A model generated the notes under the pieces. The model saw only the letters and a program-made list of their open reading frames with translations. It ran no database searches and was not told the DNA's origin. A DNA stretch of 54,970 nucleotides from Leptolyngbyaceae cyanobacterium SM1_4_3 (GTDB lineage: Bacteria > Cyanobacteriota > Cyanobacteriia > Elainellales > Elainellaceae). Made by a program: the position numbers and the translations under genes. Positions 44,800 through 51,868 of the stretch are shown piece after piece (the first letter of the stretch is position 1; each line of letters opens with the position of its first letter). Location: the NCBI GenBank assembly GCA_012031415.1, contig JAAUTN010000010.1:1-54970 (forward strand), written 5' to 3'.

Positions 44800-45069
44800 C
44801 TATGGAAAGTAGCGATAAAATTCTCGACGATGTAAAACCCGTACTACCTCCAACGTATCCTTATTTAGCTCAAGACCAATGCGATATTCACCCACTCGAA
44901 GACGATATTGATTAGTAGTTCCAACTAGAGCCTTAACGCCGGACAAGTCTTGTAAAGATTGAGCATCTAGTAAAGTTTTGAAAACGAGATCGTAGATCTG
45001 TTGATAAATAGGCTGATTTTTTAGCTTTTTCAAATCTTTTAAGAACAGCTTCCGATATTCAACATTCAA
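44800..45069 (-). CDS. RelE/ParE-superfamily toxin
   Basis: An 89-residue protein with the RelE-like fold pattern: YRKLFLKDLKKLKNQPIYQQ, LSGVKALVGTTNQYRLRVGE with YRIGLEL, and the ending VVRVLHRREFYRYFP. Members of this superfamily are ribosome-dependent mRNA interferases or gyrase inhibitors; the basic residues (Arg in YRLRVGEYR, HRRE) match the mRNase type. It overlaps the upstream antitoxin gene by 4 bp, the classical arrangement. Confidence 0.88.
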   Translation of the reverse strand: MNVEYRKLFLKDLKKLKNQPIYQQIYDLVFKTLLDAQSLQDLSGVKALVGTTNQYRLRVGEYRIGLELNKDTLEVVRVLHRREFYRYFP

Positions 45070-45299
45070 TCCTCCTCCTCCGCTTCCAAAAACTGAATTG
45101 CCTCTTGCCGATTTAGCAAAGGTGTTTCCCTAGCTTCTTCCATTGCTTTACTAAGGCAGTAGTCTTCTAAACCTTCAGCAAGTTCTTCAAGAGAGCTATT
45201 TGCTTGGGGCAAAAGTTTTTTCCACAACTCAATGGGAATGACAACCGCTTTAGGATTGCCTTCAGAGTCAGTGAGATATTCGATCGCAAGATTCGTCAT
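45066..45299 (-). CDS. Antitoxin of the RelE/ParE module
   Basis: A 77-residue acidic protein beginning MTNLAIEYLTDSEGNPKAVV, with IPIELWKKLLPQA then a Glu-rich helical C-terminus. This is the pattern of cyanobacterial antitoxins paired with RelE-type toxins (Phd/RelB-like N-terminus for DNA binding, C-terminus for toxin wrapping). First gene of the pair, with a 4-bp overlap to the toxin. It probably represses its own promoter. Confidence 0.83.
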   Translation of the reverse strand: MTNLAIEYLTDSEGNPKAVVIPIELWKKLLPQANSSLEELAEGLEDYCLSKAMEEARETPLLNRQEAIQFLEAEEED

Positions 45300-45388
45300 G
45301 GTGTCCCTCCTTGAGGGTCTACTGTATCAGGCATTTGTTGAACAATTCCCATTGTGCAGACGCTAATAGTGCAGACTCTTCTAGTATC

Positions 45389-45437
45389 AGAAGCTAGAGC
45401 TTCCAGTGCGCCGTTACCAAGCTGGAGCTTGGTAACA
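45389..45437. repeat. Paired hairpins between the toxin-antitoxin module and the next gene
   Basis: GAAGCT-AG-AGCTTC is followed by GTTACCAAGCT (45413-45423), GG, AGCTTGGTAAC (45426-45436), an 11-bp perfect stem. It lies downstream of the minus-strand membrane-protein gene (ends 45489) and upstream of the antitoxin gene, so it could terminate the former. It looks like a dispersed repeat. Confidence 0.6.
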
Positions 45438-45488
45438 AGACAATTCTATGACGCGCAACTTGAGCTGATTTTGACACGAGCGGCAAAA

Positions 45489-46454
45489 TTAATTGGTGTA
45501 CAGTTCCTCTGGCCCATCGTGGGTGCAAATGTCTTTGACCAACTCGGTCGGCTCAGGGCAACTGTAGGTGGCTTCCAGGTGAACCAGGGCGATCGCCCGA
45601 CCATTTAGCCTCAAAACGCCCCAAGAACTGGGAACGGTGTTGCGAATGAAGACCCCCGTGAGGGCATCGGTGGGGGAAGCGGCTTGCTCGGCGAAAAGTT
45701 GGTTAACGGCTTCGGTTTCTAGCTGGGTGGGGAAGCCGAAATAGTATTGCGGTTGCAGGAGGAATCCTCGGTCTTTGTTGTAGGCGATCGCCTCTGCATC
45801 CACTCGGTAATAGCGGTAAGGCTGCTGAGCCGGAATCAGTAGCGCCAGGGAAGGATTGTGGGGAAAGGAAACCTTCACCGCCTGAAACAGTTGTCGCAGT
45901 TCACCCGGTGAAACGGTGTTGGTTTGAATGGAGTTTCGCAACGATGGCGTGAACAATTCCAAAACTTGAGGCAGCGCTTGATCGAGATCCTGTTGAATTT
46001 GGTCAAATTCAACGCTTGCTTTTTCAAATTCTTCCCTTTGCCGCTGTTCTGTTTCCTGGCGATTAAGTTGCGTAACTATATTTCCCCGAACCCGGTTTGC
46101 CGCTTGCAGTCCAACAAACAGCACAATGGCTACAACTCCCGTCAGAGGCACCAGACGGTCTAACTTGCGCTTTAATTCAGATGAAACCTGGACATCGGGT
46201 AACTTGGCACGACTGGCACTTGCTTCGGCAAATAGCGTGAGGCTGAGCAAAACGTGAATCACAATTAGTGTAAAAGTGATCCAGGCGATACCGATCACTA
46301 ATGCCCGGATGTAGATTCCCAGAGCGTCAGGAAGAATATCCCACCCGATAAGCTCGTCAATTGTCCATAACAGTACGGCAACGCTGGATAAAGCTAAAGC
46401 ACAAATAACTAAATTGGTGATCAGACGAAGCAAAAATCGATGATTGAATAACAT
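45489..46454 (-). CDS. Membrane protein of unknown function
   Basis: A 321-residue protein with two N-terminal membrane helices (about 10-32 and 45-72), a third at about 98-120 (LVPLTGVVAIVLFVGLQAAN), a coiled-coil segment rich in Gln/Glu (NRQETEQRQREEFEKASVEF) and a soluble C-terminal domain of about 170 residues. I do not recognise the family. It ends with several Cys (YSCPEPTELVKDICTHDG). Confidence 0.65.
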   Translation of the reverse strand: MLFNHRFLLRLITNLVICALALSSVAVLLWTIDELIGWDILPDALGIYIRALVIGIAWITFTLIVIHVLLSLTLFAEASASRAKLPDVQVSSELKRKLDRLVPLTGVVAIVLFVGLQAANRVRGNIVTQLNRQETEQRQREEFEKASVEFDQIQQDLDQALPQVLELFTPSLRNSIQTNTVSPGELRQLFQAVKVSFPHNPSLALLIPAQQPYRYYRVDAEAIAYNKDRGFLLQPQYYFGFPTQLETEAVNQLFAEQAASPTDALTGVFIRNTVPSSWGVLRLNGRAIALVHLEATYSCPEPTELVKDICTHDGPEELYTN

Positions 46455-46707
46455 GACAGCACTTGGAGGAAGTTAGTGATTGAGTGAAGTGGGTCTATTG
46501 GTCATTAGTCATTGGCTGTTTACAAATGACAAAAACTACTGCACTAACCCGAAATCGCTATAAGTTCTTCCTGCTTTTCCTTCAAGTTTTGGAGTGTATT
46601 CTTAGCATCTTGACAAAAGCTTTATAAAAACGAGCTAGCAAACGTCAGAATGCTTCACAAGAACATTTCATTAAAAGTTGGAGATCCCGAAAAATTAAGC
46701 ACCGCTT

Positions 46708-47157
46708 TTAGTTGTCAGTGAGGCTAGTGATTCGATTTAGGATTTTGATGAGAAACTTCACTTCGGTTGTATTTAGGTGACACGCAAAGTATTGTTCAAT
46801 TCCCTGACCATACACAACCCACATTCGATCCAACATCTTGTGTCCTTCATCAGTGATGACCGCGAACGCGCCTCGGCGATCGCTCGAACACTGTTCTCGC
46901 CGAATCAACCCTGCAACTTCTAAACGATCAACCAAGCGCGTAAGATTACTGCGAGTAAGCAGCACGGCTTGAGCGAGTTCGTGGAGTCGAAGTTTATGCT
47001 CAGGCGCTTCTGACAACACAAACAGAACGTCATACCAACTGAGTGACGGTAAATCTGCTTGGGCTAAATCTTGCTCAATCTGCTCGATCAGCAGAACATG
47101 AGCGGTTAGAAACTTCCGCCATGCAAGGTTATGGGCTTTGCTCAGGTTAATAGACAT
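46708..47157 (-). CDS. MarR-family transcriptional regulator
   Basis: A winged-helix repressor of about 149 residues. The DNA-binding part is recognisable: LPSLSWYDVLFVLSEAPEHK, LRLHELAQAVLLTRSNLTRL, VDRLEVAGLIRREQCSSDRR and GAFAVITDEGHKML (wing). I start at the ATG at 47157; the frame is open to 47235 through the operator-like region. It is divergent from the SnoaL-like and GST genes, the usual arrangement for a MarR protein controlling a small detoxification operon. No cysteine pattern of the OhrR type is evident. Confidence 0.9.
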   Translation of the reverse strand: MSINLSKAHNLAWRKFLTAHVLLIEQIEQDLAQADLPSLSWYDVLFVLSEAPEHKLRLHELAQAVLLTRSNLTRLVDRLEVAGLIRREQCSSDRRGAFAVITDEGHKMLDRMWVVYGQGIEQYFACHLNTTEVKFLIKILNRITSLTDN

Positions 47158-47185
47158 AGATTTGGTTAAGAGTGATTTGATTACA

Positions 47186-47270
47186 ATTGCAACGATGTGT
47201 AAAAGCTCAGATGAGATAGTTGCAATCGCAATCATTTTTAGGATATACCTGAATCAGTTGCAGTTGCAAT
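47186..47270. promoter_or_regulatory. Candidate MarR operators in the divergent spacer
   Basis: Two related 14-mers, GTTGCAATCGCAAT (47219-47232) and GTTGCAGTTGCAAT (47257-47270), plus an inverted half-site ATTGCAAC (47186-47193), lie between the MarR start codon (47157) and the SnoaL-like start codon (47290). Each 14-mer is a near-palindrome of ATTGC..GCAAT type, suitable for a dimeric winged-helix repressor. Direct evidence is only the repeat pattern and position. Confidence 0.55.
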
Positions 47271-47289
47271 TAATTTGTTGAGGTAAACC

Positions 47290-47646
47290 ATGAGCATTGA
47301 TTTAAGGTCAGCCTTTGAGGACATCAAAGCCCTAGTTTTGCAAGGTCAGGCAATGAAGGCATTTGAAAAATATTACGGTGAGGATGTCGTCATGCAGGAA
47401 AATGAAACGCCTGCTACGGTTGGAAAGGCTGCGAATCGTCAAAGAGAACAAGACTTCTTCTCGAAAGTGGTTGAGTTTCGAGGGATAGAGTTGAAAAACG
47501 TCGCTTATGGTGAGGACGTGATTATCTCTGAATGGTTTGTGGACTACACTCACGCTGACTGGGGCAAAGTGACCCACGATCAAGTCTCAGTTCAGCAGTG
47601 GAAAGATGGCAAAGTGATTCACGAGCGTTTCTACTACGGAACTTGA
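47290..47646 (+). CDS. SnoaL-like (NTF2-fold) protein
   Basis: A 118-residue protein with the SnoaL-like pattern: FEKYYGEDVVMQENETPATV, GKAANRQREQDFFSKVVEF, VIISEWFVDYTHADWGKVTH, VSVQQWKDGKVIHERFYYG. The NTF2 fold forms a small-molecule pocket; members act as isomerases or hydrolases or have unknown roles. It lies 24 bp upstream of the GST gene and is divergent from MarR, so it is probably part of the same regulated unit. Confidence 0.82.
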   Translation: MSIDLRSAFEDIKALVLQGQAMKAFEKYYGEDVVMQENETPATVGKAANRQREQDFFSKVVEFRGIELKNVAYGEDVIISEWFVDYTHADWGKVTHDQVSVQQWKDGKVIHERFYYGT

Positions 47647-47670
47647 TCAGCATTTATCTGAGACACTCAC

Positions 47671-48342
47671 ATGGCAATTCCTAAATTAGAGTTGGTTAGC
47701 CACCATCTTTGTCCCTATGTTCAACGCGCTGTCATCACTTTGCTTGAAAAAGACATCCCTCATGAACGCACGTATATCGACCTATCGAATAAACCTGATT
47801 GGTTTCGCCAAATCTCACCATTGGGAAAAGTGCCCTTATTGAAAGTCAATGAGGAGATTCTGTTTGAGTCAGCGGTGATTTGTGAGTATTTGGATGAAAT
47901 TACACCTGGTTCATTGCACCCTGCTGATCCTTTGCAAAAGGCAAAACATCGGAGTTGGATTGAGTTTGGTTCTAACATTCTCAATAGTATTGCTGGATTC
48001 TACAACGCTCCAACTAAAGAGAGTTTTGAGCAAAAGTGTGAGGAATTAGCCAGCAAATTTTTCTGGATCGAGCAGTCCTTTAAAGGTGGTTACTTTGCTG
48101 GCGAAGCCTTTTCTCTGGTTGATGGGGTTTATGGAACAATCTTCCGCTACTTTGATGTGTTTGATACGATTGGTGAGTTTAGCATTTTTGCTAACACTCC
48201 AAAAGTAGAAGATTGGCGGCAACTCCTTCAGTCCCGATCTTCAATCCAATATGCAGTCACAGAGGATTATGCACAGCGTCTACTCATCTTTCTAAAGCAG
48301 CGCAACTCATACCTATCTATAGCGCTCCTAGATGATTTGTGA
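47671..48342 (+). CDS. Glutathione S-transferase family protein, C-terminus supplied by a repeat element
   Basis: A 223-residue GST. The thioredoxin-like N-terminal domain has the redox-type motif SHHLCPYVQRAVI (Cys14) and the glutathione-binding segment GKVPLLKVNEEILFESAVIC. The C-terminal helical domain follows (SWIEFGSNILNSIAGFY, DGVYGTIFRYFDVFD). CPY at the active site suggests an omega/zeta-like or thiol-transferase type. The last residues (IALLDDL) and the stop codon lie inside the 93-bp palindromic element at 48318-48410, so the ancestral C-terminus was probably cut or changed by its insertion. Likely induced with the SnoaL-like gene. Confidence 0.9.
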   Translation: MAIPKLELVSHHLCPYVQRAVITLLEKDIPHERTYIDLSNKPDWFRQISPLGKVPLLKVNEEILFESAVICEYLDEITPGSLHPADPLQKAKHRSWIEFGSNILNSIAGFYNAPTKESFEQKCEELASKFFWIEQSFKGGYFAGEAFSLVDGVYGTIFRYFDVFDTIGEFSIFANTPKVEDWRQLLQSRSSIQYAVTEDYAQRLLIFLKQRNSYLSIALLDDL

Positions 48343-48410
48343 AAGTGCCCGCCCGGAGGGCGGGCACTTTCACAAATCATCTTTTTGACAAATCAAATAG
48401 AATTGCTATA
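48318..48410. mobile_element. 93-bp palindromic MITE-like element, TATAGC family, copy 2
   Basis: Same length and organisation as 27959-28051: begins TATAGCGCTCCTAGAT, then 24-bp arms (GATGATTTGTGAAAGTGCCC continuing GCCC) around GGA, then CTTTTTGACAAATCAAATAG, ending AATTGCTATA. Differences from copy 1 in one arm are matched in the other, so pairing is kept. The element begins within the GST gene and contributes its stop codon. Confidence 0.85.
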
Positions 48411-48545
48411 TGCTGATTTAGTTGTGTGATTGTTAGCAAGCTAACCAGTCATTAGAGCAGATGGGCGAAAGTTTTTGCGTCTAACGTTTAGGTTCTCGTG
48501 CCGCCGCTCAATTTGATCGTTCTGGCGATCGCCCCCACCAAACCG

Positions 48546-49397
48546 CTACCCATCCATTTTCCCGACAATATCCTCATATCGAACGCGGGGAAAAACTTCT
48601 AATTGCCCGCCAATCGTGGCGTTATAGACAGTGCCGCCGTTTGTTTCGTAAAAGCTTTTGGCTTGCTTGTAAGCCTGCTCCATCCGCTCAACTTTAGGAT
48701 CGTGCCAGCGATAGCCAGGGCCAAAGTAATCGGGGTGAAAGTGGTTTACGTCGTTGGAGTGAGAGGTGATGACGTTGCCCTGCTGTTCGTCTGCTTCGGC
48801 TTTGGGTCTGTAGCTGTGGTCTACGCCGACCAGATACACTTCACGAATGCCCAGGTAGTAGGCAAGCTGGAGGCTGAGGTAGGTGACGGTGCCGCCCCAA
48901 TAAACATATTCGTCAAATTCGGCGGAGAATTGGGGGAATTTGGGATATTGGCGCAGGAAGTTGATGTAGAGGGTGTGGCGATCGCCCTTCAAGCAATACT
49001 CTAAATCCTGCGGAAAAATCTTTGTCATCTCAGTGAGCGTGTTGATCACACTGGCGCGGTCTTCGGCAACCAGGCGGTCTTCGACGGTGTAGAAGGTGGG
49101 GCGAAAGTCGATTTCGTCAAATAGCAAGAAGATGCCGTTAGAGGCGATCGTAATTTCGTTTTTGAGTTTGCTCAGGTCAGTTTCTCGCAGGCTGGGGCCA
49201 TTGCCGATGATGAAGGCGCGTCGCCCGATGTATCTGTTTTTTAGAGCCAGGAGTTTGCGATCGCTGCTAAATAGCTCAATGCCGCGTTTTGCCAGTTTGT
49301 GCTGAGTTGACCGAATCTTTTCCCGCAACTGCCGCTGCCAGTGATTTACTTTGTTCAGCACTTTAATAGAGAAGTTGGGTTGAGAAGGAAGGGGCAT
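48546..49397 (-). CDS. MptE-like / DUF115-type protein (Maf-related), glycan cassette
   Basis: The protein contains RRAFIIGNGPSLRETDLSKL then KNEITIASNGIFLLFDEIDF, and YWGGTVTYLSLQLAYYLGIR with EVYLVGVDHSYRP, the signature of the DUF115 / 6-hydroxymethylpterin diphosphokinase MptE-like family. Bacterial relatives (including Maf proteins) are often found with nonulosonic-acid genes and implicated in glycosylation of surface proteins. I prefer the ATG at 49397 (283 residues); an ATG at 49457 would overlap the upstream gene by 26 bp. Last gene of the minus-strand glycan cassette. The exact reaction is unknown. Confidence 0.8.
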   Translation of the reverse strand: MPLPSQPNFSIKVLNKVNHWQRQLREKIRSTQHKLAKRGIELFSSDRKLLALKNRYIGRRAFIIGNGPSLRETDLSKLKNEITIASNGIFLLFDEIDFRPTFYTVEDRLVAEDRASVINTLTEMTKIFPQDLEYCLKGDRHTLYINFLRQYPKFPQFSAEFDEYVYWGGTVTYLSLQLAYYLGIREVYLVGVDHSYRPKAEADEQQGNVITSHSNDVNHFHPDYFGPGYRWHDPKVERMEQAYKQAKSFYETNGGTVYNATIGGQLEVFPRVRYEDIVGKMDG

Positions 49398-49431
49398 GGC
49401 GGCAGGTGGGTAGCAATTGGTCGAACCGTAA

Positions 49432-51312
49432 CTATCTAACCGCAAAAGGGGTGCCATTCATAATGCCGTTGCAAATGGTCTGCATCGCGACAGAGCGATT
49501 GGGATGCAGCGCTTCAGCTTCAAAGGGTTTGAGCGTGTAGTTGTACAGGTAAGCCTGGTCGGTAAAAGGCGACAGGTCAAGCGATGTTTTGAACAGTGAG
49601 TAATACATAAACCGCCGTGCCCGCTGCTGCCAGTCGGCTGGAATGGGCGGCACGCCTGCCTGCAAAAAGTGCTGCATCAGGTCTAGATAAGCCGCTGGGC
49701 TAACTGCTTTGTGAGTGATATGCTCGCGGTCGTAACGGGTTTGTCCGGCGGTGATTACAGGTTTGCCAAGCAGGGTTGCTTCTAGCCCAATGGTGGAGTT
49801 GTAGACGATGCAAAACTGCGAGAGATCGATGAGTTCGTAGGAGCTAACGTACTCGGTGGGAGCGATGAAGCTGAGGTTTTTGAGGGTGTTGAATCCTTGT
49901 GCAGCCAGCCATTCACCAACGGGTTCCTGGCTGGCTTTGTCTTGGCGCAATTCGTCGGGATGGGCGCGAACAATAAACAGCGTGTCTGGATGTTTGGCGG
50001 CAAGGGTGAGGGTTGCTTTTAGCCAGTCAAACATATTCTCAAATACACGATTGGCATAGACCTGGCTGGTGTCAAAGACGACGTTGGTGAACACCACGAC
50101 AATCTGCCGATAGGCTTCTGCTTGTTGCTGCAATTCTGGGCTGATGCTTTGCATATCTTGCCAGAAGCGAACTCCAGCCATTGTGAAGTTGCCTTTTAAG
50201 CGCTGAGCCAGATATTCATCGAGTTGGACGTTTTCTTTGTCGCTCAGTTTAAAGTTGACAGGGATTTGGATTGAGTATTCTGTGGCGGCTGTGTGGGAAA
50301 AGAAGGTGGAGAGGGGCAGGAAACCGCTCTCGTAGGTGACAACCGGAATGTTGTGCAATTGGGCAACGGCTCTGGCGGTGGCTTCAGGGAAGAAGGTGCC
50401 GTTAAACAGGAGGAGCGATCGCACCCTCCTTTCAGCCAAGATCGTTTCAAGTTGCTGGATCAGGGCGATCGCCGACACAACATAAGCTGCCAAAATATCG
50501 TGCCCAGCCGTGTTCAGAGCTAAATTCCAGCGGCGCAGTCGCCAACGCACCGACGGGACACACAGTTCACCCAAATTAATCGAGCCATGACGATAAGCGA
50601 TCAGTTCCTCGGTGGTCATCGCCATGAATTTGGATAACGGGTCGTCATAACCCGTTTCGGGCGGGTAAAACGCAACGCTGTGTTGAGCCGGATACCAGGA
50701 TGTGTTGTTGGCGGTGCAGGTGTCGCAAGGCATCGGTGCCGACAGGTCATCGGGACGCGCACCCAGGAGACATTTCTCAAAGCCACCGTGACAAACCAGA
50801 TACGTGACAGACTGCCCCATCAGTCGCAGGCTCCACGTTGCCAATAGCCCCACCACTCCGTTGAAGCTCAGATTATAGATGTGGGATGAAACATCAAGAA
50901 ACAAAACCGTTGGCTGATGAGCATTGGCATATTTTGCTTCGGTCTGCTGCACTTGCCGCTCGATCGCCCGAATTCGGGTCAGCCTTAGCTCGTCGTGGAG
51001 TGTTTTGACCTCCTGATTGCGTTCTTTTAGCTCTAGCCGCACCTCTTTTAGCGATGCCCGAACTTGTTGAAGGGCAGTCTGCTCGTTGTGCAGCTTTGCC
51101 GTAATCTGCTGATTGGTTTGCTGCTGAGCATTCAACCTGATGACGGTGCGGCTAACTGATTCGCTGAGAGTGGCAAATTCCTTTGAGGTGGCGATCGCCA
51201 AGTTTTGAGGCGGCTGACCTTTCGTTATGGCAGTAAACCCATTGATCAGCCGAATCGGTCGCACGATAAACAGCCGCAGCCACAGCAGCATTCCGACTGG
51301 CAGCACTAGCAA
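49432..51312 (-). CDS. Membrane-anchored capsule-type glycosyltransferase (main part, frameshifted at the N-terminus)
   Basis: This part begins in a hydrophobic helix (LVLPVGMLLWLRLFIV), then a HAMP-like segment (RPIRLINGFTAITKGQPPQN) and a long coiled coil (about residues 60-125), followed by a GT-B-like domain (about 135-610). Key sequences are VTYESGFLPLSTFFSHTA, FIVRAHPDELRQDK, and QFCIVYNSTIGLEATLLGKP with VITAG, the pattern of capsule polysaccharide (KpsC/LpsZ-like) transferases. The nominal start is a TTG inside the membrane region; the N-terminus is in the frame at 51372-51566. A HAMP/coiled-coil stalk on such an enzyme is unusual. Acceptor unknown; context suggests a nonulosonic-acid glycan. 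Confidence 0.8.
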   Translation of the reverse strand: MLVLPVGMLLWLRLFIVRPIRLINGFTAITKGQPPQNLAIATSKEFATLSESVSRTVIRLNAQQQTNQQITAKLHNEQTALQQVRASLKEVRLELKERNQEVKTLHDELRLTRIRAIERQVQQTEAKYANAHQPTVLFLDVSSHIYNLSFNGVVGLLATWSLRLMGQSVTYLVCHGGFEKCLLGARPDDLSAPMPCDTCTANNTSWYPAQHSVAFYPPETGYDDPLSKFMAMTTEELIAYRHGSINLGELCVPSVRWRLRRWNLALNTAGHDILAAYVVSAIALIQQLETILAERRVRSLLLFNGTFFPEATARAVAQLHNIPVVTYESGFLPLSTFFSHTAATEYSIQIPVNFKLSDKENVQLDEYLAQRLKGNFTMAGVRFWQDMQSISPELQQQAEAYRQIVVVFTNVVFDTSQVYANRVFENMFDWLKATLTLAAKHPDTLFIVRAHPDELRQDKASQEPVGEWLAAQGFNTLKNLSFIAPTEYVSSYELIDLSQFCIVYNSTIGLEATLLGKPVITAGQTRYDREHITHKAVSPAAYLDLMQHFLQAGVPPIPADWQQRARRFMYYSLFKTSLDLSPFTDQAYLYNYTLKPFEAEALHPNRSVAMQTICNGIMNGTPFAVR

Positions 51313-51371
51313 AACGGCAGTGGTTAATGTCTCTGTATCCGCAAGCTCAAACTGGGCAGCAACCAGCGAGA

Positions 51372-51566
51372 TTAGGGCGATCGCCCCCCCAGCAGCAAAA
51401 ATTGCTGAGTTAAGGACAGCGATTTTGGCACCTGACGGACAAACCTGACCGCCAGAGCAGTTGACCCCAGTGGCGATCGGCTGGGCTGAGAGGAATGTGC
51501 TTGCGAAGAGTTGGACTGCGGCGAACCAGATTGCGGTGAATTCAACTGAGGTTCATCGTTAGGCAT
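51372..51566 (-). CDS. N-terminal fragment of the capsule-type glycosyltransferase (frameshifted)
   Basis: From the ATG at 51566 the frame encodes a Ser/Gln/Pro-rich segment (MPNDEPQLNSPQSGSPQSNS) followed by RFVRQVPKSLSLTQQFLLLG, the start of a membrane helix, then stops after a run of seven G (minus strand). With eight G the frame continues GAIALISLVAAQFELADTET into the 49432-51312 frame, completing a two-helix membrane hairpin. The joined protein would be about 711 residues. Confidence 0.7.
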   Translation of the reverse strand: MPNDEPQLNSPQSGSPQSNSSQAHSSQPSRSPLGSTALAVRFVRQVPKSLSLTQQFLLLGGRSP

Positions 51567-51692
51567 AGGTTTATGGCAGTACAAAGATCAGCTAGAACGA
51601 TCGGCAAGGATTGGAAATTACAGCAGTTTTTACTTGCGTAAGATACGAATTTCTGTAGGATGGTTAAGAGCTAAGGGCTAGACCGTGTTTAA

Positions 51693-51793
51693 AAACCTTT
51701 TGATCCTCCCCAACCCTCCTTAGAAAGGAGAGAACCGAACCGCTCAAAGTCCCTCTTTTCAAGGCGGATTTAGGGGGATCAAGCCAGGGTTTG
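51693..51793. repeat. C-rich palindromic element (GATCCCCC family), copy 2
   Basis: AACCTTTTGATCCTCCCCAA on the left and TTTAGGGGGATCAAGCCAGG on the right are imperfect inverted repeats. The inner part carries CCTCCTTAGAAAGGAG. It is related to 266-338. It separates the NeuB-fusion gene from the capsule-type glycosyltransferase gene. Confidence 0.65.
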
Positions 51794-51826
51794 TCCTCTT
51801 AGCCGGGAGGTATATACACGGTAGCA

Positions 51827-51868
51827 TCCCTCATCCTTCACTCCTCATCCTTCACTCCTCATCCCTCA
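51827..51868. repeat. Heptamer short tandem repeats
   Basis: CTCATCCTTCACTCCTCATC is repeated and continues TTCACTCCTCATCCCTCATC, a degenerate 7-bp periodicity (CTCATCC / TTCACTC). The repeat forms the last codons of the NeuB fusion (PLMRDEE and stop). The complement-type repeat is present at 54896-54935. Such heptamer arrays are typical of filamentous cyanobacteria. Confidence 0.75.

Noticed and set aside
45354-45608. Plus-strand frame of 84 codons between the toxin-antitoxin pair and the membrane-protein gene
   Set aside because: Runs through a palindromic repeat and antisense to the 3' end of the membrane-protein gene; no recognisable domain.
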